A stretch of DNA of 64,000 nt from Wuchereria bancrofti (GCA_005281725.1 SSBO01000008.1:3015680-3079679), one strand, 5' to 3'; shown: positions 50,949 through 64,000, counted from the stretch's first letter. Made by a program: numbers and translations. Notes: a model not told the origin generated them from the sequence alone.

Positions 50949-52839
50949 TTACTGCTGTGGTACTTGAATATTACTCACAAATCGTTGCAATTCCGCGTTT
51001 GGATTCATTGTCACATTGCTAACATCCATTTCTTCCGGTGTTGCGGAAATTTCAGCTTTCAAAAGACGCAAATTTTCGGATGAATTATTGAGAAGCGTTC
51101 GTTGTCGTAACTTTGAAATTTTCACTGTTGCATTATCACCAATTTCATAAGAAATGATAGCACATCCGATAACTTCACCACCATGTAATTTGTTCGACAA
51201 ATACCAAATATTTTTCCGAATTGTTGCCGGACCAATGGTATTACCATGACAATAATATTGACGATGCAATATATAATCATAATCATGCGGTACCGAATAT
51301 ACTTGCCCATATTGTTTTACATAGCCTATTACTTTACCTTTTTTTACCATATATTTTCGAGATTTCATATGAGCAGTAAAACGGCATGTCCAACTTCCTG
51401 AAAATTAACTCATTCAAATGATATATGCAAATAGTTTTTGAAAGAATAAAATAATTTTGATAATAGTAATGTAAAAAGATTATCTACCTAGATTATCAGC
51501 GGTAAGATCTTTCAATGGTACTGTTCGCGTATCAACAAGAAATGAAATTTTACCACCTTCTTTTCCAAGATATATACTAGGTACTTTTTGACAAACACAT
51601 GTATTGCTGAAAAAAAAAAATGCATCTTTCAAAATTTTCACATTCAATCAAAGTGTTATTTCCACTTTTAATATCCTTTTAAAATATTTAACTATTTAAT
51701 AAACACTATTTATGAATTTTGCAAATGCATGCACTGATAAGGCATGCACTGTATGACTTTCTCCATATCTTCATTTTTTCCTTTTTAAAGCAATATGATA
51801 AAACTGCTGCTACCTCCCGGGTTCCAACATTGACATAATTGGTACTGCAGAAGCGGTATTGTAATAAACATAATTGTATGCAGCACAATCGCTTGTCGAT
51901 TCACGTGCACGGGGTTCGCTGGGTTGCCTGAAAATGGATTTCCTTTTAAAAAGTTTCAAGATAATTATCAACAAAAAAAAAAAAAAAAAATTAAAATAAG
52001 CATCAAAAACTGCTAGAAATGAAATGCTTACTCAACAAAATCTTCCGGACTTTTAGCACCAACGCCATCTTCAATATACATTTTACCTTTATTTGGATCA
52101 TACGTAGTGCCAGCATTTTCCTGAAAATAAATTTTAAATGAGCTTGGGTATCTCTTAGTTAAGTGTTTATATTATTGGGAGATTAGGGGGATGTTACACT
52201 ACACTGAATGTTAACTTTTAGAGAAATGTTTGTCTACTTTGGACTTATTTCAGAATTATTTAACTCATTTTAACATTTATTATTTATTAAATGGTTTATT
52301 GCATATGGAATATGTAGCAATATGTTACAACCATTCGTACTTTTTAAAAATGAATTCTACACCAAATTTTTATAGATTATAAAATATGTAGCAAAAATGA
52401 AAACCTTTAGAAATTGCTGCAATTGTGCATTTTGTGCAGCAACTGCAGCAGCTGTAGCAGCATCTGCACATGCAGTACCACCCATAGTTACTGCTACATT
52501 ACTTGTTGCTGCATAAACTTCCGCTAAAATTGCACTCTCAGATGGATATGCAACAACTGTTGCCGGTGTAGCAATAGAAGTTCCAACTGCAGCAGAAGCT
52601 GCATGCAACTGTAAAGCATTCGTATTACCGCCATTTGTAGTGACGGTAGTGCTACGAAGACGATTTAATTCATCATAAATTGGTGCCATTACTTCGGTCA
52701 TTACACTTCGTATCTCGGTGACCACCTCACGAACTATTTCCTTCACCACTGGTACAATTTGAGCGCGAACTTCAGCCGCTATTGCTACCTTTAATTCATC
52801 ACTTAGTTCAATTTTCCCATCTGCGCCATTTGCAATCAT
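50949..52839 (-). CDS. Unrecognised protein with helical N-terminus and Cys-containing conserved-looking core
   Basis: Five exons in minus order: 52839-52405, 52120-52032, 51927-51814, 51606-51488, 51397-50949. They sum to 1206 nt (401 aa) with all GT-AG junctions in phase. Residues about 10-62 form an amphipathic, charged helix (KVAIAAEVRAQIVPVVKEIV, then ELNRLRST), likely a coiled coil. An A/T/S-rich low-complexity stretch follows (about 63-140). The C-terminal half looks like a folded domain: TCVCQKVPSIYLGKEGGKIS, LVDTRTVPLKDLTADNLGSW, a KYMVKKGKVIGYVKQYG segment, RQYYCHGNTIGPATIRKNIW, and GCAIISYEI, with several spaced cysteines and many aromatics. No signal peptide or membrane helix. I cannot name the family; it may be nematode-specific. 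The ATG lies 5 nt behind a ttttcag acceptor, as in SL1 trans-spliced genes. The gene model is firm; the function is unknown. Confidence 0.85.
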
Positions 52840-52844
52840 ATGAC

Positions 52845-52855
52845 CTGAAAAATAA
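52845..52855 (-). promoter_or_regulatory. Candidate SL acceptor of the unknown gene
   Basis: On the minus strand tatttttcag ends 5 nt before the ATG at 52839. No upstream exon was found in the next several hundred bases. Confidence 0.5.
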
Positions 52856-53750
52856 TCGACAAATGATGAACTAAAAATTTGATTCTTTTTTTTTTTTTTT
52901 TCTCCTATTGATGAAATAGAAGAAATGAAATGAAATGACGAAAAGAAAATTATTCTGTCACATCAGTTTATTTATTCCCGTACTCAATGTCATCTTAATC
53001 CACAAAAAAAAAAAAAAAAAAAAAGGGAGAATTATGCAATAAATATTTATAAATGATTGATTAATTCAATAAGACAATGATGAATACCGATTAATCATCG
53101 AAATCGTTTCATAAATTTTCATCAAAATGTATTTCAATGAAATAACAGAATGAAAGTACTGAAATAACTAAGCATTGAATATAGTGGACGATGCATTGTC
53201 CAACGTTATGACAAAAAGAACTAAAAGAACTTTAACCAGCGATACCACTAGCTAAAACTGCAATTACTCGACCAGAAAGCTTTTTTGGAATTTAGTTTGA
53301 ATACGTCCGGTCCGGTCACTTATCTCAGATTCAGAATGACAGGAAAACGGATGCATTTCGTCACAAACCTTCCGTTTATTTGAAATTTTGAATTTTCGAA
53401 AACTGTTTTAATGTTAAATTTTCTATTAAATTTCAACTTTGTTAATGGTATCAGTAAGTGAAAATACATAAATTCACGGACCTTTCGGTGTCATCATAAT
53501 GGCTATATGAAATTGGAAATTATGTCCAAAACCAATTCTTATGATCTTTTGAATTCCAGAAATAAACTTCACGTAACCAAAACCTAAATTTAACAAAAAT
53601 CAAAATCCATTAACAAGAATTCAATGATTTGGCAGCGTTTGGTGTGAAGCGACAATATTTCGAGTCCTCTCCAATTCTGGATGTCACCCTAACTTTATTT
53701 TCAAATCCTAAAATCTTACACAATCCTCGTAAATTATATGCCTCGTAAAT
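52856..53750. other. Upstream flank of the unknown gene, no gene seen
   Basis: AT-rich, with T and A runs at about 52887-52902 and 53004-53022. It presumably holds promoter elements of the minus-strand gene, but none is distinct. Confidence 0.4.
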
Positions 53751-53751
53751 T

Positions 53752-54550
53752 ATATGCACACAAACCATAAACACACACACACGCACACGCACTTTACACA
53801 CCACGTACGCATTCACACACACACACACATACACACATACATACACACATATTATACCCACAGATATATATATATACACACATATACACAGACACACCCA
53901 TATGCACAGACACACCTATGTGTCATGTGTGCACACACAAACAGACACACACACACATACATGCATATCATCCTTCCTTGATAGACAGACAGCAAAAAAT
54001 CCACATGGCCAACATAAACAGACAGACAGACACACAGACGGACAGACAGACACACACCACTCCAAATGAGCAAGTCACTGATATGACACACAACGGTACA
54101 CACACACACGCGCGCGTACACACCATAGACAGACACACACACACACACATACATGATACATGTGCACACACACACACACATACACACCCTGAAAACAAAC
54201 TTGCAAAGATGTACATAATGATCCGCTTATAAGAATGGCATATACATGCAGACAGACAGACACACACACATATATATATACACACAATACGTACACACAC
54301 ATACACATATTACGTATACACAGACATATATAGTACGACACACACACATACACGTACGCCGTACGCACTCACACATACACACATGAAGGCAGACACAGAC
54401 ATAAACACATACACACACGCACACACGTTACATCGATAGATTCGTACACAGACAGACGGACCACATTCACACCTGGGAATAAATGCACAGACAGGCACAT
54501 GTGCACACACACACACGCACACACGTACACACACACACACGCACACACAA
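53752..54550. repeat. Compound (CA)n/(CAGA)n/(TA)n microsatellite
   Basis: About 800 bp dominated by CA dinucleotides interrupted by cagacaga blocks, tatata runs and short unique segments. Long frames on both strands (His/Thr-rich one way, Cys/Val-rich the other) are simple-sequence products. Confidence 0.95.
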
Positions 54551-55469
54551 TTCGTACCTATAAAATTTAGTCGATTCAGGGATGTTTTCAGGGGTTCTTC
54601 CTGGATCAAGTTGAAAATGAAGGGAAAGATTTGAATTAATAATATAGTATCATTGAATTAATTAATTAATTAATGTCAACTTGCATATTCTGATTGTGAC
54701 AGATGGTAGAAGAGAATTGTAAAATCATTTATAAAACTTAATATGTTTCATTTTAAATAAGACTAATACCCTATCAATTAAGGTTTATCCTTATTAGATG
54801 ACGTTAATAGGGAGAAATGTTGTCAAAGTGAATAAAAATCAAGTTAAATTTCTTTTTAGATTTACAAATTTTAGTCATTTAATAATAACATAATTCACCA
54901 GCAATACAATTAATTAATCGATCGATCAATTAAATAGATCAAAAACATAGGCAAATAATTAACCCAGAAACTTAACTATCTGTTCGTTGTGTTAAGATTG
55001 ATAACACATTTCATTCTATTGCATTGCACTAATTTCCCGGGTAAATAATTTCGGGATAAAATGCAATGAAGTCGCTCGTTAAACTACTTCATCCAGCTCG
55101 CTCGTTTGAAATACCACTTGGCTGCATCAGTTTAAATTTTTGCAATACGACAAAAGTAAATAGATCATCATTAACGATCACGTAACATATCAACGTTCGT
55201 TGCTTGTATCACGTGACGTACAGGGAAGTTTACTTTCAGGAAACTACGAATGATGATGAGGTTTTGCAACTATTAAAAATATCAAATTCGATTAGTTAGT
55301 TTTACATTTTAAGTAGCTCATAAGAATGATAAATTCATTTAATTTTTATTTATACATTTAATTTTCTATTTGAAAAAAAAAAAATCAATAAATGATGAAT
55401 GAGATGAAGTAAATGATGATAAAAGTTGAAGGATGAATAGTCTACAATGTTCACATTAAGTAAAGTTAA

Positions 55470-56010
55470 ACAATTTTATCAGTAGTACGTAACATTCACT
55501 TAGTTCACTTTCATTTCACGTTGACATTTATTTATTGTTGCATCAAATATTGATTGATGATCAAATGTGCTAAAGTAATTCATAAGACTATGAGAAGAGA
55601 TCAAATCAGATAAGCTTCATTTTATCAACACTAAATTTACTTTATCAATAATTTATAATGTTTACATTTAGTAAAGTTAGATAATTTAAAATGATGTTTA
55701 GAAGCAGTTGACAACTTTTTTTCTCTTAGTTATCTCTGGACGGCATCTGTTTTAACATAACTTTAACGTGAAAACGCTCTAAAGTGATTCATTGATAAAA
55801 GAGCACAATTTTTTGATGTGATTTATCAAAATGATACAAAATACTACTTTTTAACTAAAATTGTTATTTTTTAACTGATCATCATCGGTTTTCATTTTGT
55901 CACTATCGATGTTAAAGCGTATCGAACATCACTGGCATTAAATTAACTTTATCAGTAGTACGTGATGTTTACTGAGTTGACTTTCCTTTCACGTTAACAT
56001 TCATAATGCG
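55470..56010. repeat. Diverged direct repeat, about 60 bp, 475 bp apart
   Basis: The segment tttatcagtagtacgt followed by a shared pattern (acttagt..actttc, tttcacgtt) at about 55476-55533 recurs at about 55951-56008 with roughly four in five bases identical. A related module (aatgtt.aca, agtaaagtta) occurs at about 55447 and 55660. It may be an old tandem duplication. Confidence 0.6.
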
Positions 56011-57869
56011 TTTTCCAAATACATAGACAGAATGTTTATTTTTATTTTACCACAAGAAACAATTCATTAAATGGAGATAGCAGATGTTATAATAGTGAAA
56101 ACTTTGTATATTAAATACAATTTCTCATAATTTATTAATTTATGAGATTAAATAGAACTTCATCATAATTTCAAAATAGTTGCAACAAAATTACATCCTT
56201 TCAGGTTAATCCAATTGTTCAAATTCTGAAAGATTCCAATAAGTGCATATTTATTATCGTTTCAGTATATCAAATGCATTATTATTCCCTTAAACAATTG
56301 AAAACAGCAAATGATAAAACCTTTGATATTATCATTGCCTATATTACAGGATAAATACTTTGTCTGTTAGCCATTACAAAACATTTATAAAAAAGAAAAA
56401 TCAGAAAACTAATTTAAACTTTTCGAAAAATAAAGGATAAACTATAAGCGTTCAGGTTAATCCTTCAAGTTTTAAACCGATAAAACTTCATTTCTAAAGA
56501 ATAAAAAGCTATTAAATCATTACCATATTAACATATGTATATCAGATATACCAGATATTGCATACTAGATGCATATATAACGTGATTGATGTAAGCGTTA
56601 AAGTTTTCAGAAGCTTTTATCCTATTGAAAACAAAAATATCATAAACGTTCTCATAAAATTTTATTCCTCATAAAATTTTAGATTGGCTTCATTTCTTTC
56701 CAAAAATGCTAAAATAAATGTTTTTGCATGATACAGTACATTAATTTCGTAAATTTACCATAACATATGGCAATAATTTTTACATTTATAAAAAGTAATT
56801 TTTATAAATTTTGAATACAGTATATTCAATGGATGTTGGAGTACAGCATTTGATAATTTGGTAAAATCAACGAAGTAGAAAAAGATTACCTAATTTTTGG
56901 TCGTTTCATTTATTCGAATCATATATATATATATTAATAAGCGCTTGGTGTCATTTACTTATATTGCAATGTTTCAAAAACATCATTTTGCAACGTCACC
57001 TGGCAAAACCCTTATTCCTGCTTGTCATTTTGACGTTTTACCCAAATTTTAAAAACTTAAAAACGTGAGCCTTAATTCTAGTAATTTGTCTGACTGTAAC
57101 ACTTGTAATTTATTGGATGTATAAAATAGTAAAATTACAGAAAATTTTACATTATTTCAGAAAAGACTATATTAATTAGAGGAATTCATGCTCGTAATTT
57201 CCTATTAGTTGTTAATACTTCATGAAAATGTTTCTCGAAAGCATTCGATAAAGTATTCATTCTTTGTCCACAAAGTAAGCGACTCCTTCAAGTACATGAC
57301 CTTTTTCTGACCCTGCTATAGCTGATCTGTAAGAACGACTTGTTTCTTGAAGAAAATATAACTCGAGAAAATGAAAATCATACTAGCAATTTTCACCTCA
57401 GAAAAAACTATTATTTTGTATGGAAAGTTTAATAACTTTACTCAACAGTATGGTACCGCTTGTCTACCATAAGCATATCATAATCCACATAGACCACATG
57501 AGACCCGAGAATGGTATGCTAAGTGACCCTAGATAATTTTGAAGCTCGTTAAATTCGCGCAACTTCTTTTGTAAAATATTGGTCAACAAGTAATTTATTT
57601 AAAAAAATACATCAATTTAGACCAATACAAAGAAAAGGAAGGAACCAAGAAATAATAAACGAAATAAAAAAACACCATTAACGTGGGCAAAACGATCTGG
57701 GACATATTTCATTTCATTTGTTTGAATAATAATGACATTAGGCATGTCACGTAAGTGTATCAAACATGTTCAACTAAAATTTGTACGGTAATTTCTTTGC
57801 CTTTGAAATACTTTTTTCTTCTTTCCAACAAACACGTTTTTTGCCAAATACTCGTCAATAAGAAGATTG

Positions 57870-57995
57870 CTGTAGACACATCGGTCAGGACTTCACACCG
57901 ATTTTCACTAAAAAAGCCCCCGAACGGTCTACAGTATGATAGCCCCATCGGGACTGAGAAAATTTCACGAGAATTGCTCCCGTTTCTGAACAACA
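57870..57995. other. GC-rich patch with internal imperfect repeat, possible RNA gene
   Basis: About 50% GC in 30% surroundings. On the minus strand two segments (about 57983-57950 and 57920-57885) resemble each other: GGGAGCAATTCTCGTGAAAT and GGGGGCTTTTTTAGTGAAAA. Both strands are open for 75 or more codons, which is uninformative here. No known RNA or protein family recognised. Confidence 0.3.
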
Positions 57996-58573
57996 AATGT
58001 AACAGAAAAACATATTAGCAATCTGAATAAATTTTAAACGATACAGATTTAAAAAAAAGAAAAAAAAATGAGGAAAACCGCAATTAAATTTCAGACCGAA
58101 ACACAAATTATCCCGTGTAAAATTAAGATTTAGAAAAGTGCGTACTATAAACTCGAAATCTCCAGATCCGCTTCAGAATCAGATGAAGACAAGATGGTAT
58201 AATCTCAGAAATTGGAAGAACCAGGCAGACGATTTATTAACGTTAGCATACAATTCACCCCAACCATCATAATACAATGATTTTAAAGAATGAAAAATTA
58301 TATCAGCAGTACACTGGAAGTCTGTCAGAAATAATAAGATTTGGAGATAAACTGGGATAAAAAATTTGACACAGGAAAAAATCACCTAGGAAATCACAAG
58401 ACTTCGCGCCAATATCTTTTGTCATTATATAATCAATACAGCTAAAAAAAAAAAAAAAAAAAAAGCAGCATAACCTATATCATTGTGTATAACTGAGAAT
58501 ATGTAAGTATGTATATATGTATATAAATATTTTTTTCATATCATTTTGTCAGAGCTTATCATAATAACAGCAT

Positions 58574-58629
58574 TCAAGCCACTTTCTTTTCTTCACCCTT
58601 TGCATCATCCTTCTTGTCTTTCTTCATAT
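58574..58629 (-). CDS. Possible terminal coding exon, Lys-rich tail (weak)
   Basis: Behind a ccatttcag acceptor the minus strand reads MKKDKKDDAKGEEKKVA and then a stop. The exon starts in phase 1 (two bases complete a codon). The open frame at 58798 does not splice into it in a workable phase, so its partner exon is unknown. Such a short basic/acidic tail can occur by chance. Confidence 0.2.
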
Positions 58630-58797
58630 CTGAAATGGATGGAATAACCGTACAAAATTATCTATGCTTCCTTTCCAGTTAAGCGTGAAATCTACTTCCT
58701 CTTCTAAGTCACTGAGACCCAGTTGTTTTACAATAAAACATTTTTACAAAAGGCGAAGCACGACGAAGGGTGCAGAAATTTAAATGTTTCTTTTCCA

Positions 58798-59081
58798 TTA
58801 TATGACTTTTTTGCAAAGTTTCTCAAAAATTTGAATAGCATTCATAAAATCTGCTTTGATTACAGCTGCTTGAATACTGCTTGTGTCACTATGTAAAAAA
58901 GGCCCAGTTCTCCATTCTGAGTAAAAAGATTTAGAGCCGTCCAGGACTGTTTTCAAGTTAATTTTTATATATTCCAAACAATCATCTGAGATTTTCAAAA
59001 TATTTAAAACTTGATTGACTGCCTGGTCTGCTTTGTGTGCAAATACGCAACAAACTATAAAAAGAGCGAAAAGTCCTCATC
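58798..59081 (-). pseudogene. Small secreted-protein candidate, broken by one base near its start
   Basis: Behind a ttgtttgtttag acceptor the minus strand has G then ATG (59080-59078) opening MRTF. One base later in phase, a frame runs about 90 codons to the TAA at 58798, beginning ALFIVCCVFAHKADQAV. This is a typical signal peptide with cleavage expected near the A-H-K-A stretch. Removing one base at the four-T run (59069-59072) would place the ATG in frame with it. The mature part is a helical 70-aa chain containing SDDCLEYIKINLK, SFYSEWRTGPF and FEKLCKK, with two cysteines. No family recognised. It may be a true pseudogene, a sequencing error at the homopolymer, or an exon whose ATG lies in a separate small exon. 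The gene model is uncertain. Confidence 0.4.
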
Positions 59082-61456
59082 CTAAACAAACAATTCAAAT
59101 TCAATTCACATTTGCAAAAACTATACACTAGTCTTTTGATGCACATTACGAGGCAGAAAGAATACAACACTTCTGTTGTTAAAAAACAAATCTGTAATGA
59201 AAATATTAGTTATTTTCAAATGCCCAAGTATGAAGTTCAAATGACCAAACCAAACATCAAAGCTCATAGATCATATTTCGATGTTCACATTGTGGGTTAT
59301 ATTCCCCTTCTTTTTTCCTGTCCTTATTAATATTAAACATCTACAGGGAAAGTAGAGAAAGAAGTCTTAGTTCCACAGCAATACCCACAAAGGGAAGGTT
59401 ATTAAGTTCAATAAAAACAACAACTTTCTAGAGAAGTCACCGGATAAAATTATAAGCTTCAAAAGATACTAACTGAATGCAGATGTGTAATCAGAGTACA
59501 TTTTTACAAAGAGAAAGAAGTACCACAGGTTGTGACAACTAACTTCAAAACCTGGACATCTAAGCCGCACAAACAATGCACTTCGCAAAGCCCCTGTGTA
59601 ACATTCATTGAAATAATATGCCGATAAAGCAGTACTCAAAAAGCAACTTTTTTTTTTGCTCATCTAAGTAGAAATTGTTTTGGAATGATTGACAAAACTT
59701 TAAGACTTATTTTCCTCCCATCCACTTCATCTCAGAAAAAATTGGAAACATGGAATTTCCTAAATTCGGATTGAATTTCAAGAGAGAATAATTCATTGAT
59801 CTGATTGTGCTTTTTGTGTCACATTTTCTGGAACAAACCTGAAATAAAGTAAGTCCCATGTAATGCACAACGAAAAACAAAATGATCATAAATACTAGCA
59901 CCACGATAGCAACATAAAGCAAAATAACCCAAATATTTCCCAAAATAATTCCGTATAACTGGGTCGTAGAAAGAAGAATCAGGCTAGGTTTAAAAGTTAT
60001 GATGAAACCCAAGTGATATTATTCACAAAATTGGAAGTTGCAACATCTGCACTTCCCTATGTCTAAATAACCACCTGAATTAGAGATTATTGGTTGAAAA
60101 AACTTTAGAGGTCTCAAAAATAGATTCCATTTAAATTTTAAAAATTAAGACGAATTATGGAAACATCAAATTCCGACCAATATAGAATTATTGCCCAAAC
60201 AAAAAGCGAAGCTCTCCCAGAAATTCTAACCACTGTTGAATTCTTATGATAAATTCAAATCTTAGAGCATGAGATAACAATAATCTCGCTGGAAAAATCA
60301 TACAGTTCATCAAAATCATCTTTAACCTGTCAAACCGGTGCATCATAAAAATACGTACTTCCCACAACACATGTGCTTTCCCTACAGCAGGTTTACTTAG
60401 TTAAAATTAACATAGAACTACCAAGTTAGAAACTGATTAGCAAGAAATGTATTTAAAAAAAAAATATTCGTCGGAAATATAGTGAAATTATAGGCACAAG
60501 AAAGTCAAGAGAAAACCAGCACAGAAGTGACGTGCTACGTAACAGAATTCGGATTTAGTAAAGGATAAGCTTTTTTACAGGAGAAAAAAAGCATGTATAA
60601 CGAATGAAAAGAAAAAAAAGAAATGCAGAGGTTGTTTTTTCGGGAAATTATGGAAAAATAACAGTAGAAGATCCACGGAAAGCAGTAATATGCAGCTTAT
60701 ATCACCTTTTGTTCTCTTCGATATAGGGAAGAGCTATTATCAAGAGTAGTTCACGATCTAGAACCAAACACAAGTGTCCTTTTTAAAAAACGTTTTAGAC
60801 GTAGGAACATGCTGCTTACACATAAGTTTTATGGGTGGAGAATCCAACATTTCGAAATTCCATTTAGATATAGGCACATACTACGTTTGAAAAATTGTTT
60901 CCCAAAGATGTATACCAAAAACTAAATAAACAATCCAAAGATAGAGTTTATGGACAAATTTCTCCCATTATTAATTCCCTTTTTCTCTCTATTAATCTCA
61001 TTCCATTCCCCTCAAATTTTCATCATATTCGAAGACAATACTACAGCTTCTACTAAAAACCAAAGAATTAATTCTTATTCCTAATATGTTACGAAACTGA
61101 TTCTTCTGATTATTTCCTCTGTATTTTAAAAATAGGACTGGCTGTAATACCGGAAAATCACAATGCAGGCAGAATATTTCGTGCGCGGGAAATTTTGAGA
61201 AAAACCGAAAAAAGTAAGGTTAATAGATAACTGATAATACAACTTTTGCTCATTTAGCTCATAAAAATGAAACAGGAATTTAAATTGAGCAAGAATGCAA
61301 GTAAATTCGCCAATGAGTGATAAACTAAATGTCGTAAACGCAGAAGAATGCAGCATGCAAAGACAGATACAATTTGATAATCTCGAAAAAAGAAAAAAAA
61401 GAATAGAAATAATATGAAGAATTCGCGCTGGCATAAGGAACAAAACGACGTACAAA
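59082..61456. other. Spacer between ZFR and the secreted-protein candidate
   Basis: Includes the ZFR 3' flank. Apart from the weak hydrophobic frame at 59707-60012 nothing coding is supported. Composition is somewhat less AT-rich than the left third of the window. Confidence 0.45.
59707..60012 (-). CDS. Open frame with two strong hydrophobic stretches (weak)
   Basis: A 101-codon ATG frame on the minus strand encodes one or two adjacent membrane helices (LYGIILGNIWVILLYVAIVV, then a run containing MIILFF) and a polar C-terminus. It contains an internal ttatttcag acceptor at about 59840, so only part may be coding. No homology recognised. T-rich DNA gives hydrophobic frames by chance. Confidence 0.18.
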   Translation of the reverse strand: MGFIITFKPSLILLSTTQLYGIILGNIWVILLYVAIVVLVFMIILFFVVHYMGLTLFQVCSRKCDTKSTIRSMNYSLLKFNPNLGNSMFPIFSEMKWMGGK

Positions 61457-63121
<1,665 letters not shown>

Positions 63122-64000
63122 CTGATAAAGAAATGAAAGAATAGGAAAGAAAAAACGCATTCAAGCAAATTAACAAACGATGAATATCCCAAAAGTTTTT
63201 AATCTTAAGAGCGCAAATCTCATATCACTCGGAAATTCCATATAGGATATTCATAGTTAAAAGAAAGAACGGGATTCTTTCAGTTTTGTTTCTCTTTCTA
63301 CAAAAATTATCCGAAATTTAATTTGTTTGAAAAATTTTACAATCTTGAAGTCTCTCTTACATGTATTCTTTTTGCTAAATTATATGATGTCATAAATGTC
63401 CCGTTCTGCAAACTGAGTTACCAGAAATTTCCTTCACTTCTCCCAATTTCATGTTAACTTTAAAGCAGAAAAGTAATGAATTATGGTGGTAACTCTGCTT
63501 TCGTTGAATGCGTTAGCTACAAAGATGAGCACACATATCCTTTTATCGATGGTTCCCAAGATCGTTTGCTTAAATCCATTTTAAAAAACTTGAATTTCTT
63601 TTGAAAAAACAGCCAAAATCCTGTATTTCCATTTCAACAATTTTAAATTTAAACTCGAAAGTTCCTGTCCCCACTTTTCATTGCTCCGTTCATTATAAAA
63701 ATTGAGAACCATGTCAATTCATAAAATAAGCTTGATAAAGCAAGCAGATATATGGATACAGCGCCAAATCCAACAATAATAGAGATACCGAGAACGCCAT
63801 TTGAATTTTTAGGGGGAAGTGTTGAAAACTCAAGTATTTTCCGTTTTCAAATCTAATCTAAAGATGATTCCACATAGATAATCAAATAAGTAACTCATCG
63901 TTCGTAGTAATAAATTAAGATTGATTACATCAAAAATAAAGAATTCAAAAAGTAAATTGAAACTGAATCAAGTATTTCTCCCAAATACCTCTAACTCTAC
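63122..64000 (-). other. ZFR intron, to window edge
   Basis: No upstream ZFR exon is recognisable up to the window end. Sequence is AT-rich with stops in the needed frame. Confidence 0.55.

Larger units (their letters stand above)
54551..58573. other. Intergenic DNA with diverged repeats and a GC-rich patch
   Basis: No convincing coding exon. It includes attaatta repeats near 54657, a mixed-composition segment at 55020-55250 with an E-box/CRE overlap (cacgtgacgt at 55210-55219), diverged repeat copies at 55440-56010, an AT run at about 56920, and a GC-rich patch at about 57880-57990 listed separately. Confidence 0.45.

Noticed and set aside
53610..54609. Cys/Val-rich and His/Thr-rich open frames
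   Set aside because: Direct translations of CA/TG repeats, open in several frames on both strands.
57755..58106. Overlapping open frames on both strands at the GC-rich patch
   Set aside because: Frames open on both strands over the same bases are not evidence of coding. Kept only as a possible RNA or fossil element.
59469..59663. 64-codon minus-strand frame with several cysteines
   Set aside because: No signal peptide, no splice context that links it to neighbours, and no recognised family.

Overview
This is AT-rich (roughly 25-30% GC) eukaryotic DNA with small-to-medium introns, T-rich 3' splice sites ending in cag/tag, and start codons 1-20 nt behind such an acceptor, as expected of SL trans-spliced mRNAs. 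Composition, gene style and protein matches point to a nematode, most probably a filarial worm (Brugia/Wuchereria/Onchocerca/Loa type). Exons were assembled by eye from GT-AG sites, reading phase and remembered human homologues; no search was run.

Left third (1-21.5 kb): one partial gene, the first coding exon of an MFS transporter on the minus strand, then about 20 kb with almost no recognisable coding sequence. It holds a 31-bp palindrome-bearing tandem array (about 4.01-4.22 kb), a decayed non-LTR retrotransposon on the minus strand (about 4.24-5.3 kb), a 20-copy 50/42-bp minisatellite (5.45-6.4 kb), homopolymer and polypyrimidine tracts, and a candidate distant first exon (17.2 kb) of the next gene.

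Middle (21.5-48.2 kb): three plus-strand genes in a row. A DH-PH RhoGEF (17 exons, 638 aa), TRAPPC10 of the TRAPPII tethering complex (24 exons, about 1214 aa), and a GH20 hexosaminidase D-type enzyme with an N-terminal membrane anchor (10 exons, 484 aa). For all three the exon lengths sum to an exact multiple of three. They suggest Rho GTPase signalling, Golgi trafficking and glycan trimming; nothing shows that they act together. Several introns appear to use GC donors.

Right third (48.2-64 kb): minus-strand genes. A five-exon 401-aa protein I do not recognise (50.9-52.8 kb), an 800-bp compound CA microsatellite, about 4 kb of intergenic DNA with a diverged repeat and a GC-rich patch, a small secreted-protein candidate whose signal peptide and body are one base out of frame (58.8-59.1 kb), and the last four exons of a ZFR (zinc-finger RNA-binding, DZF domain) gene running off the right edge.

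The most rewarding places to look are the palindrome/minisatellite block around 4-6.4 kb, the perfect 21-bp hairpin at 41.8 kb, the duplicated 5' splice site in the RhoGEF, the unknown 401-aa protein, and the frameshifted secreted-protein candidate.
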